Part shown: positions 1 through 7,228 of the stretch, one piece after another | How positions within the stretch are numbered: the first letter of the stretch is position 1 | Layout of the letters: each line of letters starts with the position of its first letter | DNA from: Cytophagales bacterium | GTDB taxonomy: Bacteria; Bacteroidota; Bacteroidia; Cytophagales; Amoebophilaceae | Assembly: GCA_022360235.1 (NCBI GenBank) | Contig: JAKSDE010000082.1 | Coordinates: 1-12,448 of the forward strand | Reading direction: 5' to 3' | DNA length: 12,448 bases | Made by a program: the position numbers and the translations under genes | Notes under the pieces: generated by a model | What the model saw: the letters and a program-made list of their open reading frames with translations, nothing else | What the model was told of the DNA's origin: nothing | Databases searched by the model: none

Positions 1-3000
1 AAGAACCTTACCATCCTAAATCGCCTCCAATACAATCTAATGCGATTGAGGATGACCTCATCGAAACGGCTAGGCAAGGTAACCTTCAAAGCGTAAAAGA
101 ATGCATAGAACAAGGCGCCAGTATTAATGTAAAAGATCAAGGTGGGAGGACACCTCTACATATAGCATCAATAAAAGGCCACTTACATGTTGTTAAATAT
201 TTAGTGGAAAAACAGGGCGTGAGCCTACAGGAAAAAGATCAAGAGGGGCGCTCTGCCGGCTATTGGGCCCTTTGGGCTGCTGCTAGGGGCGAGCACGAGG
301 CTCTGTTGGATAAACTCCTCGACAAGAGAGTGAACCTCCAGGAAAAAGATAAGTATGGTCTCTCTGCCGGCGCTCGTGCCCTTTTGGCCGCTGCTAGTAC
401 TGGGCAAGAGGCCCTTTTGGATAAACTCCTTGCCAAGGGCGTGAGCCTAGAGGAAAAAGATTGGAGGGATCGCTCTGCCGGCACTCGTGCCCTTTTAGCC
501 GCTGCTGGGGCTGGGAAAGCTGCCCTGTTGGATAAGCTCCTAGACAAAGGCGTGAGCCTAGAGGAAAAGGATGTAATTGGCCTCTCTGCTGGTGCCCGTA
601 CCCTTGCGGCCGCTATTGATTACAAGCAGTGGGCCCTTGTGGGTCAACTCCTTGCCAAGGGCGTGAGCCTTAAGGGAAAATGTAGAAATGGTTGCTCTGC
701 CGGCTACATGACCCTTCAGGCTGCTGTCCGAGCTAATCAGTGGGCCCTGGTGGATCAACTCCTCGCGCTTGGTGTGAGCCTAGAGGAAAAAGGTGGCCTT
801 TTTGGCTCTGCCGGCTACATGACCCTTCAGGCTGCTGCCAATACTAATCAGTGGGCCCTGTTGGATAAACTCCTCGACAAGGGCGTGAGCCTACAGGAAA
901 AAGATTATAGGGGTGTCTCTGCTGGCACTCGTGCCCTGGAGGCCGCTGCTAGGGCTGGGCAAGCGGCCCTGTTGGGTAAACTCTTTGAGAAGGGCGTGAG
1001 CCTACAGGAAAAAGGTCTTTGGGGTGTCTCTGCTGGCGCTCGTGCCCTTGAGGCCGCTGCAAAGGCTAAGCAGTGGGTCCTGTTGGATAAACTCCTCTCA
1101 CTGGGCGTGAGCCTACAGGAAGAAGATTATTGGGGTCTCTCTGCTGGCGCTCGTGCCCTCCAGGCTGCTGCCAATGCTCAACAGTGGGCCCTGCTGGATA
1201 AACTCCTTGCCAAGGGCGTGAGCCTACAGGAAAAAGGTCTTTGGGGTCTCTCTGCCGGCGCTCGTGCCCTTGAGGCCGCTGCCGCCGCTCAGCAGTGGGT
1301 CCTTGTGGATAAAATTCTTGACAAAATGAACCTACAGGAAAAAGAGCAAGATGGTCGCTCTGCCGGCGTTCGTGCCCTTTTTGACGCTGCCGCTGCTCAG
1401 CAGTGGGTCCTTGTGGATAAAATTCTTGACAAAATGAACCTACAGGAAACAGATCAAGAGGGCCGCTCTGCCGGCTATGCGGTCCTCGTGGCCGCTGCTG
1501 AGGCTGGACAAGAGGCCCTGGTGGATAAACTTCTAGGCAAAGTGAGCCTAAAGGAAAAAGATTATTGGGATCTCTCTGCCGGTGCTGAAGCCCTCGCAGC
1601 CGCTGCTAGTGCTGGGCACGAGGCCCTGGTGGATGAACTCATTTCACACGGCGTGAGCCTACAGGAAGAAGGTTGGTGGGGTTTCTCTGCCGGCGCTCGT
1701 GCCCTCGAGGCTGCTGCTAGTTCTGGCCAAGAGGCCCTGTTGGATAAACTCCTCTCACTGGGCGTGAGCCTACAGGAAAAAGATTGGCGGGGTCTCTCTG
1801 CTGGCGCTCGTGCCCTCCAGGCTGCTACTAGTTCTGGCCAGGAGGCCCTGTTGGATAAACTCCTCGACAAGGGCGTGAGCCTACAGGAAAAAGATAAAAA
1901 GGGTCGCTCTGCTGGTGCTCGTGCCCTCCAGGCTGCTGCCAATGCTAAACAGTGGGCCCTGTTGGATAAACTCCTCGACAAGGGCGTGAGCCTAAAGGAA
2001 GAATATGATGGTCGCTCTGTCGGTGCTAAAGCCCTCGTGGCCGCTGCCGAGGTCGGACAAGAGACACTGGTGGATAAACTCATTTCACGCGGCGCGAATC
2101 TACAGGAAAAAGATGAAGGTCGCTCTGCTGGCTATAGGACCCTTGTGGCCGTTGCTGAGGCCGGGCAAGAGGCCCTGGTGGATAAACTCATTTCACGCGG
2201 CGTGAGCCTACAGGAAAAAGATGGCCTTTTTGGTTCCTCCGCCGGCGCTCGTGCCCTTCGGGCCGCTGCCACCGCTAATCAGTGGGCCCTTGTGGATAAA
2301 CTCCTTAAGAAGGGCGTGAGCCTACAGGAAAAAGATATAATTGGTCACTCTTTTGGTGACAGAGCCGTTGAGGAAGCTACAGCAACCGGAAAACTGGAAG
2401 CAATTGACCTAGCATTGAGCAAAGAAGAAGGGAATGATGGCTATTTTTGTGACTGTGATGGTATTACCCTAGTAGCAGCAGCCCATACTGGACGCTTAGA
2501 AAAATTAGTTAAGCATCTAAATTTAAACCTAGCACGTGTAGAACAAATAATCCCAATTGCTGCTCAATATGAAAATTTGGAGGCAATAGCATTGCTTATA
2601 GAAAAAGGCTACCCTGAATCTTGGCAATTATTAGCTGAACATGGCTATCTAGCTATATTGGAAAGACTTGTAAGTGGCCGCGTCGAGATGTCAGGTTTTC
2701 CTCTTATGAATCTTTTAGAATGGGCTACTGAGCATGAAAAGGAGAGAATCATAGAAATACTCGCACCATTCTTAGAAGATGCTTATGACAATCGTAGTAA
2801 TTTACCTCGTGACTTATTAAGTTCAGTCTACTCTTCTGACAGAGAAACAATTGACCCATCTCCCCCTTCGGTCAGCTCAGCTTTCTCATCAGAACGATCA
2901 GCAATAACCAATATAGCTAGCTATTCATTAAGTTCAGTCTACTCTTCTGACAGAGAAATAATTGACCCATCTCCTCCTTCGGTCAGCTCAGCATTTTCAG

Positions 3001-3374
3001 AGCCACCATCCACTGCTGCTAATGCTACCTATAGCGATCAATCTTCTAAAGAATATTTTTTACACAAAGCAGTGGAGCGGAGCAAAAAAGACGCAGTGGC
3101 TCAATGGATAAAATCTGGGGCTAATGTTAATTCGCCAGATAGTCAAGGAGACACGCCCCTGCACAAGGCAGTAAGACAAGATGATGAAGCGCTTGTCACC
3201 ATCCTTTTGAACGCTCCTGGAATCAAGCTCAAGGTAAAAAATAATCAAGGGAAAAAGCCGGTGGATATAGCCCGAGGAAGAATAAAAAACCTTATTAAAA
3301 GCAGGGATAATCCAGGTAATAGACGAGGATTCCTGGGGAGATTAAGACTAGGAGCTATTCAAGAGCAAGAGTAA
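1..3374 (+). CDS. Giant ankyrin-type lipoprotein with 19 variant 37-residue repeats (5' partial)
   Basis: The frame is open from the left edge (first full codon at 3, 1123 residues visible). A GTG at 204 is internal and is not the start. The first visible residues (EPYHPKSPPIQSNAIEDDL) match residues 25 onward of the paralogue at 9617, so only about 24 residues, the lipoprotein signal peptide and its Cys, lie outside. Visible order: N-terminal ankyrin repeats at about 12-76 (RTPLHIA motif near 46); 19 tandem 37-residue ankyrin-like repeats at 82-780; a conserved helical module at 781-930 with an odd FCDCDG motif; a Ser-rich linker at 939-1000 holding an internal duplication; terminal ankyrin repeats at about 1016-1100 (DTPLHKAV). 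The C-terminal third is close to that of the gene at 7229. Ankyrin repeats bind proteins, so a surface or secreted host-contact role is inferred, not shown. The gene at 3477 follows after 102 bases, perhaps in one operon. Confidence 0.9.
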   Translation, partial: EPYHPKSPPIQSNAIEDDLIETARQGNLQSVKECIEQGASINVKDQGGRTPLHIASIKGHLHVVKYLVEKQGVSLQEKDQEGRSAGYWALWAAARGEHEALLDKLLDKRVNLQEKDKYGLSAGARALLAAASTGQEALLDKLLAKGVSLEEKDWRDRSAGTRALLAAAGAGKAALLDKLLDKGVSLEEKDVIGLSAGARTLAAAIDYKQWALVGQLLAKGVSLKGKCRNGCSAGYMTLQAAVRANQWALVDQLLALGVSLEEKGGLFGSAGYMTLQAAANTNQWALLDKLLDKGVSLQEKDYRGVSAGTRALEAAARAGQAALLGKLFEKGVSLQEKGLWGVSAGARALEAAAKAKQWVLLDKLLSLGVSLQEEDYWGLSAGARALQAAANAQQWALLDKLLAKGVSLQEKGLWGLSAGARALEAAAAAQQWVLVDKILDKMNLQEKEQDGRSAGVRALFDAAAAQQWVLVDKILDKMNLQETDQEGRSAGYAVLVAAAEAGQEALVDKLLGKVSLKEKDYWDLSAGAEALAAAASAGHEALVDELISHGVSLQEEGWWGFSAGARALEAAASSGQEALLDKLLSLGVSLQEKDWRGLSAGARALQAATSSGQEALLDKLLDKGVSLQEKDKKGRSAGARALQAAANAKQWALLDKLLDKGVSLKEEYDGRSVGAKALVAAAEVGQETLVDKLISRGANLQEKDEGRSAGYRTLVAVAEAGQEALVDKLISRGVSLQEKDGLFGSSAGARALRAAATANQWALVDKLLKKGVSLQEKDIIGHSFGDRAVEEATATGKLEAIDLALSKEEGNDGYFCDCDGITLVAAAHTGRLEKLVKHLNLNLARVEQIIPIAAQYENLEAIALLIEKGYPESWQLLAEHGYLAILERLVSGRVEMSGFPLMNLLEWATEHEKERIIEILAPFLEDAYDNRSNLPRDLLSSVYSSDRETIDPSPPSVSSAFSSERSAITNIASYSLSSVYSSDREIIDPSPPSVSSAFSEPPSTAANATYSDQSSKEYFLHKAVERSKKDAVAQWIKSGANVNSPDSQGDTPLHKAVRQDDEALVTILLNAPGIKLKVKNNQGKKPVDIARGRIKNLIKSRDNPGNRRGFLGRLRLGAIQEQE
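246..2342 (+). repeat. Coding tandem array: 19 copies of a ~111-bp (37-residue) ankyrin-like repeat
   Basis: Nineteen consecutive units average 36.8 residues. Each opens with GxSAGARAL, continues through an Ala-rich helix and the LLDKLL helix, and closes with KGVSLQEKD plus two or three variable residues. The end (K-G-V-S-L-x-E-K-D) matches the LLxxGAxxNxxD part of an ankyrin repeat, but the TPLH turn is replaced by SAGARAL and the unit is about four residues longer than the canonical 33. Two subtypes alternate irregularly: those with QWALLDK and those with GQEALVDK. Most variation sits in the last two or three residues and just after the Ala-rich helix. The array is much richer in G+C than its flanks: 39 of 60 bases at 1681-1740, against 23 of 60 at 2581-2640. 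Confidence 0.92.
2817..2998 (+). repeat. Tandem 111-bp duplication inside the Ser-rich linker
   Basis: The segment starting at 2817 recurs at 2928, exactly 111 bases later. It is nearly identical for about 70 bases, encoding LSSVYSSDRE(T/I)IDPSPPSVSSAFS twice in frame. The related gene at 7229 has a single, diverged Ser-rich linker here without the duplication, so the duplication is probably recent and specific to this gene. The linker lies between the conserved helical module and the terminal ankyrin repeats. Confidence 0.85.
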
Positions 3375-3476
3375 AAAGAAGCTATATGGATAAAAAATAC
3401 AAAGAAAGAGAAGCTACAAAATTATTTATACAATGATCCTATGGTAACCTTAAAAACAGCTATATTTATGAGAGAC

Positions 3477-5405
3477 ATGAAGAAAATTTTGACCTTATTA
3501 TTGGCGATGAGTTGTAGCACAAAAGAACCGTTGATGCTACCTGCAACTACCTTAGAACCGTTGATGATGCCTGCAACAACTTCAAGCTCTACTAATGCAG
3601 CTTTTCAAGCGGCCCTAGAAGAAAATAAGCGAGAGGTTGTTGAAAAAATGCTCGCTGAAAATCCAGCTTTAATCGATTCTAGCTTACAAGCCACTTCGAA
3701 AGGCAGGAATCCATTCAAGATGAAAGCTTTACATGTAGCCGCTAAGCGGGGTCATGTAAATTTAATAGACCTGTTGCTCAACAGAGGCGCGTGCGTCGAT
3801 GAACAAGATGAGCGAGGTCATACGCCCCTACAATATGCAGCCTACAAAAGAAAGATAGAAGCCACACGTAGACTGTTGCAAGCAGGAGCTAATATTAATA
3901 TACACCAAGACAATAAAGACAAGTTAACCCCTCTTCAGGAGGCATACACCGTCTATAAAGGCAATCGTGCGCACTGGGAAGTATTCACCTTACTTTTAGA
4001 GGAAGATGCAGACCCTAATATTACCGATAAGTATGGCAGAACGCTGCTACACTGGGCTGCTGAAGATGGGCAAGAAGCAGTTGTACACTACTTAGTAAAA
4101 AGTGGAGCAGATGTTACATGCACAGATGTCAATAGACAAACTGCTGCAGAGATAGCAGCCCATAAGGGGTACGTAACTATCCAGCGATTCTTAGGTGACC
4201 CTATTCATACTATTAGACATAGGGTGGTAGGTATGTTAAGAAAGGCTACTGCAGACCCCTCCAATCTTTCAGATGAAATAGACTGGATACTCAGCCAGTT
4301 ACGTAGACAACCAGCGGGTGTGAACAGTAAGCTAGATGAAGATGATCATACATTGTTGCACCTAGTAATAGCTTTCGAAGGACTCGCTGAGAATATAAAA
4401 ATAAAAATTGTAAAGAAATTGATTGATGCAGGAGCCAATCCTAACGCCATGGATAGCCAAGAGAGATCAACCCCATTGCATTTAGCGGTTAAAAAAGGTT
4501 TGATCAACTTAGTAAGGTACCTAGTAGAAAATGTAGACGTTTTTATTGATGAGAAAGATAGACAAGGCCATGATCCCCTATTTTATGCAAGAGCCCATCA
4601 GCATGAGCAAATCAGGGGGATATTAGAGGCAGAACAGGAGAGACGCCAAAACTCAGGAGGTGCTAACAATAAAATGCTTGTTTTGATTAATATGCTTGAG
4701 AGAGATGATTATACGCTATTACGTGAAATGTTAAGCAATAATCAAATACGGATTGATGAAATCATAGAAAAAGACAGACTTAGTAGGCCCTTATTACATT
4801 GGACCTGCTGTGAAGGCAAAGCCAAGCTTGTGGCAGAGTTATTATACGGGAGGGCGGAACAGCGTGTAGGAAGCATTTACGACTGGCCAGGGGCAGAGCG
4901 AGCCGCCGTCAGTAGTGATCTAGTAGTAGGTATAGAAGCCCTAGACCCAAACGGTTTTTCCCCGCTCCACTATGCTGCAAGAGGAGGCCATCTAGAAATT
5001 GTAAAAATGCTGGTAGAGTATAAGGAGATCAAAGAAGCAAATAGCGTTGCACCAGGGCATTCCCAAAGGTATACAGATTATGTAGAAAGCATCGTGAACT
5101 ATGTCAACCAGCCCACCCCGCCAGAGCTCGGTGGTCAGACAGCGCTACAGCTGGCAAAAGCCAATAAGAAAGATCAGGTAAAAGGATACTTAAAAGGTAT
5201 CAAAAAAGGGCTCTTATATTATTGTTTCAAGGGTGTTCGCTACAATCCTTTTCACAAGGTAGGCATTCCCACCCCTGCAGGCGAAGCTTCGATAGAAACA
5301 GATAGAGGAGCAGATACGATGCCAGGAGGAAGGCTATTTAATAAGTATAGGATTTGGAATAACATAAGACCGGAGCGTGCACAGCCGCCAGCAACAGGGA
5401 GCTAA
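3477..5405 (+). CDS. Ankyrin-repeat lipoprotein (second gene of the unit)
   Basis: The frame is open from ATG 3441, but I choose ATG 3477 (642 aa). It begins a lipoprotein signal peptide, MKKILTLLLAMSC, with Cys13 as the lipidated residue. The same MKKIL start is kept in the decayed copy at 8838. ATG 3468 is also possible. The lipobox (A-M-S-C) is not canonical. After a linker with a duplicated EPLM(L/M)PATT motif (17-35), canonical ankyrin repeats run at about 42-240 (ALHVAAKRGH, HTPLQYAA, RTLLHWAAEDGQ). A charged spacer follows at 240-285, then more repeats at about 287-390 (STPLHLAVKKG), 410-460 and 490-520 (SPLHYAARGGH). The last 90 residues are basic and not recognised. It lies 102 bases behind the first gene on the same strand, so co-transcription is likely. 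The partner is unknown. Protein binding at the cell surface or in the host is inferred from the repeat type. Confidence 0.87.
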   Translation: MKKILTLLLAMSCSTKEPLMLPATTLEPLMMPATTSSSTNAAFQAALEENKREVVEKMLAENPALIDSSLQATSKGRNPFKMKALHVAAKRGHVNLIDLLLNRGACVDEQDERGHTPLQYAAYKRKIEATRRLLQAGANINIHQDNKDKLTPLQEAYTVYKGNRAHWEVFTLLLEEDADPNITDKYGRTLLHWAAEDGQEAVVHYLVKSGADVTCTDVNRQTAAEIAAHKGYVTIQRFLGDPIHTIRHRVVGMLRKATADPSNLSDEIDWILSQLRRQPAGVNSKLDEDDHTLLHLVIAFEGLAENIKIKIVKKLIDAGANPNAMDSQERSTPLHLAVKKGLINLVRYLVENVDVFIDEKDRQGHDPLFYARAHQHEQIRGILEAEQERRQNSGGANNKMLVLINMLERDDYTLLREMLSNNQIRIDEIIEKDRLSRPLLHWTCCEGKAKLVAELLYGRAEQRVGSIYDWPGAERAAVSSDLVVGIEALDPNGFSPLHYAARGGHLEIVKMLVEYKEIKEANSVAPGHSQRYTDYVESIVNYVNQPTPPELGGQTALQLAKANKKDQVKGYLKGIKKGLLYYCFKGVRYNPFHKVGIPTPAGEASIETDRGADTMPGGRLFNKYRIWNNIRPERAQPPATGS

Positions 5406-5506
5406 AAACAGGAGTACCCACCCAACTGTGTTCTTTGAAGCTAAGTGCCAAGGGGGGCTACTAGTATTTTGTAACAAATAAGACGGATAGCGCCCTGTAA
5501 AAGCAT

Positions 5507-5623
5507 GACTATGCAGCCACTCTACGAAATACAAAAACCGGTTGTTTAGGGGAGAGGCTCTATAATGCGAGGTAAGCAGTACAGGGTATGCTTATTTTTT
5601 TGAAACCTAAAAGAGTTATAGCT
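5507..5623 (+). promoter_or_regulatory. Conserved upstream block and putative promoter of the 5624 gene
   Basis: This block aligns with the DNA upstream of the genes at 7229 and 9617, although intergenic DNA elsewhere in the cluster has diverged. It contains TATAAT at 5561-5566, 58 bases before the ATG, with CGGTTG 16 bases upstream of it. It also has a T-run followed by GAAACC near the start codon, recalling the Bacteroidota -7 box TAnnTTTG, and AAAGAG 8 bases before the ATG as a weak ribosome site. Which promoter type is used cannot be decided from sequence. The rest of the gap (5406-5506) shows nothing recognisable. Confidence 0.4.
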
Positions 5624-6925
5624 ATGAATCGACGAATCACCCATATTTTACTCATTTTTGTTTACAGCTTACTGGGTTGTACCAAATATTATAAAGAATC
5701 TTGCCATCCTGAACCGCTTCTAATACAATCTAACACGATTGAGGATGACCTCATCGAAGCGGCTAGGCAGGGTGACCTTCAAAGGGTAGTAAGATGTATA
5801 GAACAAGGCGCTGATATTAATGTTGTAAAAGCTCAGGATGGGAAAAGTCCATTATATTTGGCAACTCTCTATAATCACCCAGAAGTGGTTGAGGAGCTAC
5901 TAAATCGTGGTGCAAATGACGCTGAAGCCCTCATAGTCGCTGCTGATACTAAGCAGTGGTCCCTAGTAGCTCAACTCCTTGAGGGGGACATGAGCCTCGA
6001 GGAAAGATATAGCTTTTGTTGGGGTTTTTTCGGGTACTCTTTCGGCGCTTATGCCCTTTTGGCCGCTGTCAATGCTAAGCAATGGGTTCTAGTGAATAAA
6101 CTCCTTGCCAAGGACGTGAACCTCCAGGAAAGTTCTGGCTTGGGGGTTTGGGGGAACTCTATCGGTGTTCATGTCCTTTTGGCTGCTGCCGATGCTAAGC
6201 AGTGGGCCCTGGTGGGTAAACTCCTTGATGAGGACGTGAACCTTAAGGAAAAATGTAGAAACAGTTGCTCTGCTGGTGCTGAAGCCTTCCTAGCCGCTGC
6301 AGCGGCCGGGCAAGAAGCCCTAGTGGATACATTCCTTGCCAAGAACGTGGACCTTCTCAAGGAAGAGTACAAAGATGGTCGCTCTGTCGGTGGTGAAGCC
6401 CTCATAGTCGCTGCTATGTGCGAGCAGGAACCCTTAGTGAATAAACTCCTTGCCAAGGACGTGAGCCTCCAGGAAAGAAATAAAAAGGGTCACTCTGTCG
6501 GTGATGAAGCCCTCCTAGCTGCTGCAGCGGCCGGGCAAGAAGCCCTAGTGGATACACTCCTTGCCAAGGGCGTGAATCTCCAGAAAGAAGGGGAAGATGA
6601 TGGCCGTTCTGTCGGTGCTGCAGCCCTCCTAGCCGCTGCAGCGGCCGGGCAAGAAGCCTTAGTGGATATACTCCTTAACAAAGGTGTGGACCTTAAGGAA
6701 AAAAATAAATATGGTTACTCTGCTGGTGCTGACGCCCTTTGGGAAGCTGTCGGTGCTAATCGGTGGGTCCTGGTGGGTCAACTCCTTGACAAAGACGTGA
6801 ACCTTAAGGAAAAATATGGAAATGGTCGCTCTGTCGGCGTTTATGTCCTCGAGGCTGCTAGAGCGGCTGGGCAAACAGCCCTGGTGGATAAACTCCTTGA
6901 CGAGGGCGTAATCCCAGATAGATAA
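5624..6925 (+). CDS. Ankyrin-type lipoprotein, truncated family member with ~9 variant repeats
   Basis: The frame is open from ATG 5588, but the start chosen is ATG 5624, because MNRRITH begins the three visible family genes that are complete at the 5' end and the upstream block is conserved up to it (433 aa). Residues 1-19 are a lipoprotein signal peptide with a canonical LLGC lipobox (Cys19). Ankyrin repeats cover about 39-98 (KSPLYLATLYNHPEVV). One partial and eight full 37-residue variant repeats then run from about 99 to the end. Here the SAG motif is often SVG or SFG, and KGV is often KDV. The protein stops at GVIPDR where the paralogues at 1 and 7229 continue into a C-terminal module. 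A roughly 10-base deletion after 6910 shifts the frame straight into TAA, and the lost module survives as a relic just downstream. The shorter protein may still be made, since its frame is intact. Confidence 0.88.
   Translation: MNRRITHILLIFVYSLLGCTKYYKESCHPEPLLIQSNTIEDDLIEAARQGDLQRVVRCIEQGADINVVKAQDGKSPLYLATLYNHPEVVEELLNRGANDAEALIVAADTKQWSLVAQLLEGDMSLEERYSFCWGFFGYSFGAYALLAAVNAKQWVLVNKLLAKDVNLQESSGLGVWGNSIGVHVLLAAADAKQWALVGKLLDEDVNLKEKCRNSCSAGAEAFLAAAAAGQEALVDTFLAKNVDLLKEEYKDGRSVGGEALIVAAMCEQEPLVNKLLAKDVSLQERNKKGHSVGDEALLAAAAAGQEALVDTLLAKGVNLQKEGEDDGRSVGAAALLAAAAAGQEALVDILLNKGVDLKEKNKYGYSAGADALWEAVGANRWVLVGQLLDKDVNLKEKYGNGRSVGVYVLEAARAAGQTALVDKLLDEGVIPDR
6032..6922 (+). repeat. Coding tandem array: 8 copies of the 37-residue ankyrin-like repeat
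   Basis: Eight units start with G-x-S-x-G (positions 6032 onward) and end with LLxKxVxLxE(K/R). Units 3, 5 and 6 share an almost identical stretch around AAAAAGQEAL at about 6297, 6522 and 6636, which looks like recent homogenisation. The same alanine run creates the perfect palindrome GCCGCTGCAGCGGC at 6293-6306 and 6632-6645. The unit around 6241-6273 (KCRN then CSAG) resembles one at 668-700 in the first gene. Confidence 0.88.
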
Positions 6926-7011
6926 AGCGCTCTTTTAATGAGAGAACCGTTGGCAGCTACAGCAACTAGAAAACTAGAGGAAAGTGGCCTAGCACTGCAA
7001 GCAGGAACCCC
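6913..7011 (+). pseudogene. Relic of the C-terminal module of the ankyrin lipoprotein family
   Basis: Directly after the stop of the preceding gene, the DNA still aligns with the start of the C-terminal module at 2343 and 7819. In a shifted frame it reads RSFNERTV, against RSFGERAV in the gene at 7229. It has an approximately 10-base deletion at the junction, a further 2-base loss and in-frame stops. Similarity ends near 7011. It is not translated with the gene upstream, apart from the few codons before the TAA. Confidence 0.75.
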
Positions 7012-7012
7012 T

Positions 7013-7080
7013 GATGTAGTATAAACACTCCTATGACGTGTGCTCTCTTTATAAATTAGGAATTGTAAAATAGTTTGTTT
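7013..7080 (+). repeat. 68-bp dispersed intergenic repeat, copy 1
   Basis: It matches 9243-9310 at 64 of 68 positions by eye, without gaps. Both copies lie upstream of a family gene and run into the ATAAATTAGG segment that also forms part of the 107-bp tandem repeat. It probably arose when the gene-plus-spacer unit was duplicated. No coding potential. Confidence 0.8.
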
Positions 7081-7112
7081 AAATTTCCATTTGTTTAAGC
7101 TACTAAAAGTAA

Positions 7113-7228
7113 GACTATACAGTTACTCCAAGAAATACACAAACTGGCTGTTTAGTGGAGAGGCTTTATAATGCGAGGTAAGCAATACATGGTATGCTTA
7201 ATTTTTTGAAACCTAAAGAGTTATAGCT
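7113..7228 (+). promoter_or_regulatory. Conserved upstream block and putative promoter of the 7229 gene
   Basis: This block aligns with 5507-5623. It has TGGCTG at 7145-7150, a 16-base spacer and TATAAT at 7167-7172, 57 bases before the ATG. A T-run ending in TTGAAACC lies close to the start, and AAAGAG lies 8 bases before it. In the gap 6926-7228 the other items are the C-module relic and the 68-bp repeat. Confidence 0.42.

Noticed and set aside
204..206. GTG as the start of the first gene
   Set aside because: The frame is open to the left edge and the earlier codons match the paralogues up to just after the signal peptide, so the true start is outside the window.
1562..2083. Long open frame of 173 codons on the minus strand inside the first gene, and similar ones at 260-547 and 6169-6456
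   Set aside because: They are shadows of the repeat array: a repeat without stops in one antisense frame stays open along the array. The repeating Ser/Arg/Ala composition follows the sense repeats.
3441..3476. ATG 3441 as the start of the second gene
   Set aside because: It would put 12 residues with no signal-peptide character before MKKIL; the decayed copy at 8838 keeps the later start.
5334..5534. Minus-strand frame of 66 codons across the end of the second gene
   Set aside because: It mostly overlaps the intergenic spacer and the antisense of the gene end, with no supporting feature.
5588..5623. ATG 5588 as the start of the second family gene
   Set aside because: The extension overlaps the conserved upstream block, and the other family genes start at the ATG matching 5624.
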